From the NCBI GenBank assembly GCA_947579665.1, contig OX388344.1, positions 8,736,346-8,800,345 on the forward strand: a DNA stretch of 64,000 nt, written 5' to 3'. This DNA comes from Sympetrum striolatum (Eukaryota > Arthropoda > Insecta > Odonata > Libellulidae). The notes beneath the pieces were generated by a model that searched no databases, was not told where the DNA came from, and saw only the letters and a list, made by a program, of their open reading frames with translations. This document shows, piece by piece, positions 1-11,239 of the stretch (within the stretch, counting starts at the first letter, position 1; each line of letters starts with the position of its first letter). A program made the position numbers and the translations under genes.

Positions 1-74
1 AATTTGAGTTCGCATCCCTCGACCAAGCACCATCTACCAGCACCACCCTGCTCCTTATATCGCATCGTCATGGC

Positions 75-102
75 TTCGGAAGTTCATCCAAATGCTGCCG
101 AA
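75..102. other. Short inverted repeat TTCGG/CCGAA
   Basis: TTCGG at monomer 75-79 and CCGAA at 98-102 could pair across an 18-base loop, and the left arm lies inside a 9-bp imperfect palindrome, CTTCGGAAG. It recurs in most monomers. The stem is short and could occur by chance, so no function is assigned. The monomers at 34431 and 62937 carry a changed left arm (CTTTCTAAG). Confidence 0.4.
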
Positions 103-113
103 AGATAATAATG

Positions 114-134
114 AAAGTTAATTATATTTACTTT
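114..134. other. 21-bp dyad-symmetric AT-rich element (one per full-length monomer)
   Basis: The left arm AAAGTTAAT and right arm ATTTACTTT are inverted copies around a 3-base TAT centre. Eight of nine arm positions pair; the exception is a T:T mismatch at 119/129. The element is present in nearly every full-length monomer and is absent from the 107-bp monomers, whose deletion removes it. Dyad symmetries able to form cruciform or other non-B DNA have been reported as enriched at several centromeres. A structural or protein-binding role here is inference only. Confidence 0.7.
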
Positions 135-199
135 TGATAACAATTACGAATCACAAAATAGGTACAGCAATAGCATTCTTATCCATTTGTACTTAGTTA

Positions 200-3100
200 A
201 TTTGAGTTCGCATCCCTCGACCAAGCACCATCATTCATCACCACCCTGCTCCTTATATCGCATCGTCATGGCTTCGGAAGTTCATCTAAATGCTGCCGAA
301 AGATAATAATGAAAGTTAATTATATTTACTTTTGATAACAATTACGAATCACAAAATAGGTACAGCAATAGCATTCTTATCCATTTTTACTTAGTTAATT
401 TGAGTTCGCATCCCTCGACCAAGCACCATCTACCAGCACCACCCTGCTCCTTATATCGCATCGTCATGGCTTCGGAAGTTCATACAGATGCTGCCTAAAG
501 ATAAGAATGAAAGTTAATTATATTTACTTTTGATAACAATGACGAATCACAAAATAGGTACAGCAATAGCATTCTTATCCATTTGTACTTAGTTAATTTG
601 AGTTCGCATCCCTCGACCAAGCACCATCATTCATCACCACCCTGCTCCTTATTACGCATCGTCATGGCTTCGGAAGTTCATCCAAATGCTGCCGAAAGAT
701 AATAATGAAAGTTAATTATATTTACTTTTGATAACAATGACGAATCACAAAATAGGTACAGCAATAGCATTCTTATCCATTTGTACTTAGTTAATTTGAG
801 TTCGCATCCCTCGACCAAGCACCATCATTCATCACCACCCTGCTCCTTATATCGCATCGTCATGGCTTCGGAAGTTCATCCAAATGCTGCCGAAAGATAA
901 GAATGAAAGTTAATTATATTTACTTTTGATAACAATGACGAATCACAAAATAGGTACAGCAATAGCATTCTTATCCATTTGTACTTAGTTAATTTGAGTT
1001 TGCATCCCTCGACCAAGCACCATCATTCATCACCACCCTGCTCCTTATATCGCATCGTCATGGCTTCGGAAGTTCATCCAAATGCTGCCGAAAGATAATA
1101 ATGAAAGTTAATTATATTTACTTTTGATAACAATTACGAATCACAAAATAGGTACAGCAATAGCATTCTTATCCATTTGTACTTAGTTAATTTGAGTTTG
1201 CATCCCTCGACCAAGCACCATCATTCATCACCACCCTGCTCCTTATATCGCATCGTCATGGCTTCGGAAGTTCATCCAAATGCTGCCGAAAGATAATAAT
1301 GAAAGTTAATTATATTTACTTTTGATAACAATTACGAATCACAAAATAGGTACAGCAATAGCATTCTTATCCATTTGTACTTAGTTAATTTGAGTTCGCA
1401 TCCCTCGACCAAGCACCATCATTCATCACCACCCTGCTCCTTATATCGCATCGTCATGGCTTCGGAAGTTCATCCAAATGCTGCCGAAAGATAAGAATGA
1501 AAGTTAATTATATTTACTTTTGATAACAATGACGAATCACAAAATAGGTACAGCAATAGCATTCTTATCCATTTGTACTTAGTTAATTTGAGTTCGCATC
1601 CCTCGACCAAGCACCATCATTCATCACCACCCTGCTCCTTATATCGCATCGTCATGGCTTCGGAAGTTCATCTAAATGCTGCCGAAAGATAATAATGAAA
1701 GTTAATTATATTTACTTTTGATAACAATTACGAATCACAAAATAGGTACAGCAATAGCATTCTTATCCATTTTTACTTAGTTAATTTGAGTTCGCATCCC
1801 TCGACCAAGCAACATCATTCATCACCACCCTGCTCCTTATATCGCATCGTCATGGCTTCGGAAGTTCATCCAAATGCTGCCGAAAGATAAGAATGAAAGT
1901 TAATTATATTTACTTTTGATAACAATTACGAATCACAAAATAGGTACAGCAATAGCATTCTTATCCATTTGTACTTAGTTAATTTGAGTTCGCATCCCTC
2001 GACCAAGCACCATCATTCATCACCACCCTGCTCCTTATATCGCATCGTCATGGCTTCGGAAGTTCATCTAAATGCTGCCGAAAGATAATAATGAAAGTTA
2101 ATTATATTTACTTTTGATAACAATTACGAATCACAAAATAGGTACAGCAATAGCATTCTTATCCATTTTTACTTAGTTAATTTGAGTTCGCATCCCTCGA
2201 CCAAGCACCATCTACCAGCACCACCCTGCTCCTTATATCGCATCGTCATGGCTTCGGAAGTTCATCCAAATGCTGCCGAAAGATAAGAATGAAAGTTAAT
2301 TATATTTACTTTTGATAACAATGACGAATCACAAAATAGGTACAGCAATAGCATTCTTATCCATTTGTACTTAGTTAATTTGAGTTCGCATCCCTCGACC
2401 AAGCACCATCATTCATCACCACCCTGCTCCTTATTACGCATCGTCATGGCTTCGGAAGTTCATCCAAATGCTGCCGAAAGATAATAATGAAAGTTAATTA
2501 TATTTACTTTTGATAACAATGACGAATCACAAAATAGGTACAGCAATAGCATTCTTATCCATTTGTACTTAGTTAATTTGAGTTCGCATCCCTCGACCAA
2601 GCACCATCATTCATCACCACCCTGCTCCTTATATCGCATCGTCATGGCTTCGGAAGTTCATCCAAATGCTGCCGAAAGATAAGAATGAAAGTTAATTATA
2701 TTTACTTTTGATAACAATGACGAATCACAAAATAGGTACAGCAATAGCATTCTTATCCATTTGTACTTAGTTAATTTGAGTTTGCATCCCTCGACCAAGC
2801 ACCATCATTCATCACCACCCTGCTCCTTATATCGCATCGTCATGGCTTCGGAAGTTCATCCAAATGCTGCCGAAAGATAATAATGAAAGTTAATTATATT
2901 TACTTTTGATAACAATTACGAATCACAAAATAGGTACAGCAATAGCATTCTTATCCATTTGTACTTAGTTAATTTGAGTTTGCATCCCTCGACCAAGCAC
3001 CATCATTCATCACCACCCTGCTCCTTATATCGCATCGTCATGGCTTCGGAAGTTCATCCAAATGCTGCCGAAAGATAATAATGAAAGTTAATTATATTTA

Positions 3101-3442
3101 CTTTTGATAACAATTACGAATCACAAAATAGGTACAGCAATAGCATTCTTATCCATTTGTACTTAGTTAATTTGAGTTCGCATCCCTCGACCAAGCACCA
3201 TCATTCATCACCACCCTGCTCCTTATATCGCATCGTCATGGCTTCGGAAGTTCATCCAAATGCTGCCGAAAGATAAGAATGAAAGTTAATTATATTTACT
3301 TTTGATAACAATGACGAATCACAAAATAGGTACAGCAATAGCATTCTTATCCATTTGTACTTAGTTAATTTGAGTTCGCATCCCTCGACCAAGCACCATC
3401 ATTCATCACCACCCTGCTCCTTATATCGCATCGTCATGGCTT
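200..3442. repeat. 1782-bp (9-monomer) tandem duplication
   Basis: Rare variants recur exactly 1782 bp apart: TTATTACGCA at 649 and 2431, the GAGTTTGCAT monomer at 999 and 2781 with its neighbour, and TTCATCTAAA at 281 and 2063. The copies match over about 200-1660 and 1982-3442. Agreement is lost beyond 1660, where position-87 and position-189 variants differ, and at the left, where the position 35-40 hexamers differ. Private changes such as CATACAGATG near 481 exist in one copy only, so the duplication has had some time to diverge. It probably arose by in-register unequal exchange. Confidence 0.8.
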
Positions 3443-4150
3443 CGGAAGTTCATCCAAATGCTGCCGAAAGATAAGAATGAAAGTTAATTATATTTACTTT
3501 TGATAACAATGACGAATCACAAAATAGGTACAGCAATAGCATTCTTATCCATTTGTACTTAGTTAATTTGAGTTCGCATCCCTCGACCAAGCACCATCAT
3601 TCATCACCACCCTGCTCCTTATATCGCATCGTCATGGCTTCGGAAGTTCATCCAAATGCTGCCGAAAGATAATAATGAAAGTTAATTATATTTACTTTTG
3701 ATAACAATTACGAATCACAAAATAGGTACAGCAATAGCATTCTTATCCATTTGTACTTAGTTAATTTGAGTTCGCATCCCTCGACCAAGCACCATCATTC
3801 ATCACCACCCTGCTCCTTATATCGCATCGTCATGGCTTCGGAAGTTCATCCAAATGCTGCCGAAAGATAATAATGAAAGTTAATTATATTTACTTTTGAT
3901 AACAATTACGAATCACAAAATAGGTACAGCAATAGCATTCTAATCCATTTGTACTTTGTTAATTTGAGTTCGCATCCCTCGACCAAGCACCATCATTCAT
4001 CACCACCCTGCTCCTTATATCGCATCGTCATGGCTTCGGAAGTTCATCCAAATGCTGCCGAAAGATAATAATGAAAGTTAATTATATTTACTTTTGATAA
4101 CAATGACGAATCACAAAATAGGTACAGCAATAGCATTCTTATCCATTTGT
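3443..4150. repeat. Ordinary satellite monomers without a clear higher-order period
   Basis: Full-length monomers, all with the ATTCAT hexamer, with mixed T/G at 109 and 145. I saw no duplication marker linking this stretch to another part of the window and no non-satellite sequence. Confidence 0.7.
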
Positions 4151-5340
4151 ACTTAGTTAATTTGAGTTCGCATCCCTCGACCAAGCACCATTATTCATCA
4201 CCACCCTGCTCCTTATATCGCATCGTCATGGCTTCGGAAGTTCATCCAAATGCTGCCGAAAGATAATAATGAAAGTTAATTATATTTACTTTTGATAACA
4301 ATTACGAATCACAAAATAGGTACAGCAATAGCATTCTTATCCATTTTTACTTAGTTAATTTGAGTTCGCATCCCTCGACCAAGCACCATCTACCAGCACC
4401 ACCCTGCTCCTTATATTGCATCGTCATGGCTTCGGAAGTTCATCCAAATGCTGCCGAAAGATAATAATGAAAGTTAATTATATTTACTTTTGATAACAAT
4501 TACGAATCACAAAATAGGTACAGCAATAGCATTCTTATCCATTTGTACTTAGTTAATTTGAGTTCGCATCCCTCGACCAAGCACCATTATTCATCACCAC
4601 CCTGCTCCTTATATCGCATCGTCATGGCTTCGGAAGTTCATCCAAATGCTGCCGAAAGATAATAATGAAAGTTAATTATATTTACTTTTGATAACAATTA
4701 CGAATCACAAAATAGGTACAGCAATAGCATTCTTATCCATTTTTACTTAGTTAATTTGAGTTCGCATCCCTCGACCAAGCACCATCTACCAGCACCACCC
4801 TGCTCCTTATATCGCATCGTCATGGCTTCGGAAGTTCATCCAAATGCTGCCGAATGATAATAATGAAAGTTAATTATATTTACTTTTGATAACAATGACG
4901 AATCACAAAATAGGTACAGCAATAGCATTCTTATCCATTTGTACTTAGTTAATTTGAGTTCGCATCCCTCGACCAAGCACCATCATTCATCACCACCCTG
5001 CTCCTTATATCGCATCGTCATGGCTTCGGAAGTTCATCCAAATGCTGCCGAAAGATAATAATGAAAGTTAATTATATTTACTTTTGATAACAATTACGAA
5101 TCACAAAATAGGTACAGCAATAGCATTCTTATCCATTTTTACTTAGTTAATTTGAGTTCGCATCCCTCGACCAAGCACCATCTACCAGCACCACCCTGCT
5201 CCTTATATCGCATCGTCATGGCTTCGGATGTTCATCCAAATGCTGCCGAAAGATAAGAATGAAAGTTAATTATATTTACTTTTGATAACAATGACGAATC
5301 ACAAAATAGGTACAGCAATAGCATTCTTATCCATTTGTAC
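4150..5340. repeat. Tandem dimers, 396-bp period
   Basis: Three two-monomer units follow each other. In each, a monomer with T145 and T189 is followed by a monomer with the TACCAG hexamer. The first two share the rare CATTATTCAT form of the hexamer region (4189 and 4585, exactly 396 bp apart); the third has the usual CATCATTCAT. The last TACCAG monomer carries G109 and G145 and lies under the 61-codon minus-strand open frame at 5232-5417, which is not regarded as a gene. Confidence 0.75.
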
Positions 5341-6138
5341 TTAGTTAATTTGAGTTCGCATCCCTCGACCAAGCACCATCTCTCAGCACCACCCTGCTCC
5401 TTATATCGCATCGTCATGGCTTCAGAAGTTCATCCAAATGCTGCCAAAAGATAATAATGAAAGTTCATTATATTTACTTTTGATAACAATTACGAATCAC
5501 AAAATAGGTACAGCAATAGCATTCTTATCCATTTGTACTTAGTTAATTTGAGTTCGCATCCCTCGACCAAGCACCATCTTTCAGCACCACCCTGCTCTTA
5601 TATCGCATCGTCATGGCTTCGGAAGTTCATCCAAATGCTGCCGAAACATAATAATGAAAGTTAATTATATTTACTTTTGATAACAATGACGAATCACAAA
5701 ATAGGTACAGCAATAGCATTCTTATCCATTTGTACTTAGTTAATTTGAGTTCGCATCCCTCGACCAAGCACCATCATTCATCACCACCCTGCTCCTTATA
5801 TCGCATCGTCATGGCTTCGGAAGTTCATCCAAATGCTGCCGAAAGATAATAATGAAAGTTAATTATATTTACTTTTGATAACAATTACTAATCACAAAAT
5901 AGGTACAGCAATAGCATTCTTATCCATTTGTAACTTAGTTAATTTGAGTTCGCATCCCTCGACCAAGCACCATCTACCAGCACCACCCTGCTCCTTATAT
6001 CGCATCGTCATGGCTTCGGAAGTTCATCCAAATGCTGCCGAAAGATAAGAATGAAAGTTAATTATATTTACTTTTGATAACAATGACGAATCACAAAATA
6101 GGTACAGCAATAGCATTCTTATCCATTTGTACTTAGTT
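5341..6138. repeat. Diverged satellite monomers
   Basis: Monomers with several private changes: TCTCAG and TTTCAG hexamers, a TTTCAG monomer missing one C before TTATAT (197 bp), GCCAAAAG and GCCGAAACAT in place of GCCGAAAG, and one extra A in TTGTAACTTAG near 5930. No gene and no non-satellite DNA is seen. Confidence 0.7.
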
Positions 6139-7126
6139 AATTTGAGTTCGCATCCCTCGACCAAGCACCATCATTCATCACCACCCTGCTCCTTATATCG
6201 CATCGTCATGGCTTCGGAAGTTCATCCAAATGCTGCCGAAAGATAATAATGAAAGTTAATTATATTTACTTTTGATAACAATTATGAATCACAAACAGGT
6301 ACAGCAATAGCATTCTTATCCATTTGTACTTAGTTAATTTGAGTTTGCATCCCTCGACCAAGCACCATCATTCATCACCACCCTGCTCCTTATATCGCAT
6401 CGTCATGGCTTCGGAAGTTCATCCAAATGCGGCCGAAAGATAAGAAAGAAAGTTAATTATATTTACTTTTGATAACAATTACGAATCACAAAATAGGTAC
6501 AGCAATAGCATTCTTATCCATTTGTACTTAGTTAATTTGAGTTCGCATCCCTCGACCAAGCACCATCATTCATCACCACCCTGCTCCTTATATCGCATCG
6601 TCATGGCCTCGGAAGTTCATCCAAATGCTGCCGAAAGATAATAATGAAAGTTAATTATATTTACTTTTGATAACAATGACGAATCACAAACAGGTACAGC
6701 AATAGCATTCTTATCCATTTGTACTTAGTTAATTTGAGTTTGCATTCCTCGACCAAGCACCATCATTCATCACCACCCTGCTCCTTATATCGCATCGTCA
6801 TGGCTTCGGAAGTTCATCCAAATGCTGCCGAAAGATAAGAAAGAAAGTTAATTATATTTACTTTTGATAAAAATTACGAATCACAAAATAGGTACAGCAA
6901 TAGCATTCTTATCCATTTGTACTTAATTAATTTGAGTTCGCATCCCTCGACCAAGCACCATCATTCATCACCACCCTGCTCCTTATATCGCATCGTCATG
7001 GCCTCGGAAGTTCATCCAAATGCTGCCGAAAGATAATAATGAAAGTTAATTATATTTACTTTTGATAACAATGACGAATCACAAAATAGGTACAGCAATA
7101 GCATTCTTATCCATTTGTACTTAGTT
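6139..7126. repeat. 395-bp dimer repeat with shared rare variants
   Basis: The 1-bp-short ACAAACAGG occurs at 6291 and 6686, ATGGCCTCGG at 6603 and 6998, and TAAGAAAGAA at 6441 and 6836. Each pair is 395 bp apart, the length of one 198-bp plus one 197-bp monomer. The dimer phase is therefore kept over about 2.5 units. These variants were not noticed elsewhere in the window, so this is a local expansion. Confidence 0.85.
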
Positions 7127-7918
7127 AATTTGAGTTCGCATCCCTCGACCAAGCACCATCATTCATCACCACCCTGCTCCTTATATCGCATCGTCATGGC
7201 TTCGGAAATTCATCCAAATGCTGCCGAAATAAAATAATGAAAGTTAATTATATTTACTTTTGATAACAATGACGAATCACAAAATAGGTACAGCAATAGC
7301 ATTCTTATCCATTTGTACTTAGTTAATTTGAGTTTGCATCCCTCGACCAAGCACCATCATTCATCACCACCCTGCTCCTTATATCGCATCGTCATGGCTT
7401 CGGAAGTTCATCCAAATGCTGCCGAAAGATAAGAATGAAAGTTAATTATATTTACTTTTGATAACAATGACGAATCACAAAATAGGTACAGCAATAGCAT
7501 TCTTATCCATTTGTACTTAGTTAATTTGAGTTCGCATCCCTCGACCAAGCACCATCATTCATCACCACCCTGCTCCTTATATCGCATCGTCATGGCTTCG
7601 GAAATTCATCCAAATGCTGCCGAAATAAAATAATGAAAGTTAATTATATTTACTTTTGATAACAATGACGAATCACAAAATAGGTACAGCAATAGCATTC
7701 TTATCCATTTGTACTTAGTTAATTTGAGTTCGCATCCCTCGACCAAGCACCATCATTCATCACCACTCTGCTCCTTATATCGCATCGTCATGGCTTCGGA
7801 AGTTCATCCAAATGCTCTCGAAAGATAATAATGAAAGTTAATTATATTTACTTTTGATAACAATGACGAATCACAAAATAGGTACAGCAATAGCATTCTT
7901 ATCCATTTGTACTTAGTT
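7127..7918. repeat. 396-bp dimer duplication
   Basis: A monomer with GGAAATTCAT and GCCGAAATAAAATAATG occurs at 7127 and again 396 bp later (the marker itself at 7204 and 7600), with one intervening monomer. The change near monomer position 105 creates AATAAA on the + strand in these two monomers only. That is probably incidental and is not annotated as a polyadenylation signal. Confidence 0.8.
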
Positions 7919-9250
7919 AATTTGAGTTCGCATCCCTCGACCAAGCACCATCATTCATCACCACCCTGCTCCTTATATCGCATCGTCATGGCTTCGGAAG
8001 TTCATCCAAATGCTGCCGAAAGATAATAATGAAAGTTAATTGTATTTAATTTTGATAACAATGACGAATCACAAAATAGGTACAGCAATAGCATTCTTAT
8101 CCATTTGTACTTAGTTAATTTGAGTTCGCATCCCTCGACCAAGCACAATCATTCATCACCACCCTGCTCCTTATATCGCATCGTCATGGCTTCGGAAGTT
8201 CATCCAAATGCTACCGAAAGATAAGAATGAAAGTTAATTATATTTACTTTTGATAACAATGACGAATCACAAAATAGGTACAGCAATAGCATTCTTATCC
8301 ATTTGTACTTAGTTAATTTGAGTTCGCATCCCTCGACCAAGCACCATCATTCATCACCACCCTGCTCCTTATATCGCATCGTCATGGCTTCGGAAGTTCA
8401 TCCAAATGCTGCCGAAAGATAAGAATGAAAGTTAATTATATTTACTTTTGATAACAATGACGAATCACAAAATAGGTACAGCAATAGCATTCTTATCCAT
8501 TTGTACTTAGTTAATTTGAGTTCGCATCCCTCGACCAAGCACCATCATTCATCACCACCCTGCTCCTTATATCGCATCGTCATGGCTTCGGAAGTTCATC
8601 CAAATGCTGCCGAAAGATAAGAATGAAAGTTAATTATATTTACTTTTGATAACAATGACGAATCACAAAATAGGTACAGCAATAGCATTCTTATCCATTT
8701 GTACTTAGTTAATTTGAGTTCGCATCCCTCGACCAAGCACCATCATTCATCACCACCCTGCTCCTTATATCGCATCGTCATGGCTTCGGAAGTTCATCCA
8801 AATGCTGCCGAAAGATAATAATGAAAGTTAATAATATTTACTTTTGATAACAATTACGAATCACAAAATAGGTACAGCAATAGCATTCTTATCCATTTGT
8901 ACTTAGTTAATTTGAGTTCGCATCCCTCGACCAAGCAAAATCATTCATCACCACCCTGCTCCTTATATCGCATCGTCATGGCTTCGGAAGTTCATCCAAA
9001 TGCTGCCGAAAGATAATAATGAAAGTTAATTATATTTACTTTTGATAACAATTACGAATCACAAAATAGGTACAGCAATAGCATTCTTATCCATTTGTAC
9101 TTAGTTAATTTGAGTTCGCATCCCTCGACCAAGCACCATCATTCATCACCACCCTGCTCCTTATATCGCATCGTCATGGCTTCGGAAGTTCATCCAAATG
9201 CTGCCGAAAGATAAGAATGAAAGTTAATTATATTTACTTTTGATAACAAT
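7919..9250. repeat. Locally homogenised satellite monomers
   Basis: A run of ATTCAT-type monomers. Those starting at 8315 and 8513 appear identical, both with G109 and G145, which fits very recent single-monomer amplification. Scattered private changes include TGTATTTAATTTT near 8041 and GTTAATAATA near 8828. Nothing other than satellite is present. Confidence 0.7.
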
Positions 9251-11239
9251 TACGAATCACAAAATAGGTACAGCAATAGCATTCTTATCCATTTGTACTT
9301 AGTTAATTTGAGTTCGCATCCCTCGACCAAGCACCATTATTCATCACCACCCTGCTCCTTATATCGCATCGTCATGGCTTCGGAAGTTCATCCAAATGCT
9401 GCCGAAAGATAATAATGAAAGTTAATTATATTTACTTTTGATAACAATTACGAATCACAAAATAGGTACAGCAATAGCATTCTTATCCATTTTTACTTAG
9501 TTAATTTGAGTTCGCATCCCTCGACCAAGCACCATCTACCAGCACCACCCTGCTCCTTATATCGCATCGTCATGGCTTCGGAAGTTCATCCAAATGCTGC
9601 CGAAAGATAAGAATGAAAGTTAATTATATTTACTTTTGATAACAATGACGAATCACTAAATAGGTACAGCAATAGCATTCTTATCCATTTGTACTTAGTT
9701 AATTTGAGTTCGACTCCCTCGACCAAGAACCATCTCTCAGCACCACCCTGCTCCTTATATCGCATTGTCATGGCTTCGGAAGTTCATCCAAATGCTGCCG
9801 AAAGATAATAATGAAAGTTAATTATATTTACTTTTGATAACAATGACGAATCACAAAATAGGTACAGCAATAGCATTCTTATCCATTTGTACTTAGTTAA
9901 TTTGAGTTCGCATCCCTCGACCAAGCACCATCATTCATCACCACCCTGCTCCTTATATCGCATCGTCATGGCTTCGGAAGTTCATCCAAATGCTGCCGAA
10001 AGATAATAATGAAAGTTAATTATATTTACTTTTGATAACAATGACGAATCACAAAATAGGTACAGCAATAGCATTCTTATCCATTTGTACTTAGTTAATT
10101 TGAGTTCGCATCCCTCGACCAAGCACCATCATTCATCACCACCCTGCTCCTTATATCGCATCGTCATGGCTTCGGAAGTTCATCCAAATGCTGCCGAAAG
10201 ATAATAATGAAAGTTAATTATATTTACTTTTGATAACAATTACGAATCACAAAATAGGTACAGCAATAGCATTCTTATCCATTTGTACTTAGTTAATTTG
10301 AGTTCGCATCCCTCGACCAAGCACCATCATTCATCACCACCCTGCTCCTTATATCGCATCGTCATGGCTTCGGAAGTTCATCCAAATGCTGCCGAAAGAT
10401 AATAATGAAAGTTAATTATATTTACTTTTGATAACAATTACGAATCACAAAATAGGTACAGCAATAGCATTCTTATCCATTTGTACTTAGTTAATTTGAG
10501 TTCGCATCCCTCGACCAAGCACCATCATTCATCACCACCCTGCTCCTTATATCGCATCGTCATGGCTTCGGAAGTTCATCTAAATGCTGCCGAAAGATAA
10601 TAATGAAAGTTAATTATATTTACTTTTGATAACAATTACGAATCACAAAATAGGTACAGCAATAGCATTCTTATCCATTTTTACTTAGTTAATTTGAGTT
10701 CGCATCCCTCGACCAAGCAACATCATTCATCACCACCCTGCTCCTTATATCGCATCGTCATGGCTTCGGAAGTTCATCCAAATGCTGCCGAAAGATAAGA
10801 ATGAAAGTTAATTATATTTACTTTTGATAACAATGACGAATCACAAAATAGGTACAGCAATAGCATTCTTATCCATTTGTACTTAGTTAATTTGAGTTCG
10901 CATCCCTCGACCAAGCACCATCATTCATCACCACCCTGCTCCTTATATCGCATCGTCATGGCTTCGGAAGTTCATCCAAATGCTGCCGAAAGATAATAAT
11001 GAAAGTTAATTATATTTACTTTTGATAACAATTACGAATCACAAAATAGGTACAGCAATAGCATTCTTATCCATTTTTACTTAGTTAATTTGAGTTCGCA
11101 TCCCGCCAACCAAGCACCATCTACCAGCACCACCCTGCTCCTTATATCGCATCGTCATGGCTTCGGAAGTTCATCCAAATGCTGCCGAAAGATAATAATG
11201 AAAGTTAATTATATTTACTTTTGATAACAATGACGAATC

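Larger units (their letters stand above)
1..198. repeat. Reference satellite monomer
   Basis: This first unit sets the numbering used in this annotation. Positions 1-34 and 151-186 are almost invariant through the window. The variable sites are the hexamer 35-40 (TACCAG here, ATTCAT in most monomers), position 81 (A/T), 87 (C/T), 109 (T/G), 145 (T/G) and 189 (G/T). CpG dinucleotides occur at about 11, 20, 61, 66, 77, 99 and 147. An 8-bp direct repeat AGTTAATT occurs at 116 and again at 195 (running into the next unit). The choice of monomer base 1 is arbitrary. Confidence 0.95.

Noticed and set aside
51..60. TATA-like element (TATAAGG on the minus strand, monomer 50-58)
   Set aside because: One short AT motif repeated with every monomer, with no transcription unit to support it. 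Satellite transcription is possible but the sequence does not show it.
71..105. CENP-B box (TTCG....A..CGGG)
   Set aside because: TTCG occurs in the monomer on both strands but is never followed by A and CGGG at the required spacing.
5232..5417. Minus-strand open frames of 61-92 codons repeated through the window as genes
   Set aside because: They occur only in monomers where one or two SNPs remove stops, lie in the phase of the 198-bp unit, have no other gene context and vary as the DNA does. Some begin only at TTG. They are by-products of a repeat whose length is a multiple of 3.
7226..7240. AATAAA polyadenylation signal near 7229 and 7625
   Set aside because: It is created by a private change in two duplicated monomers and has no gene upstream on either strand.
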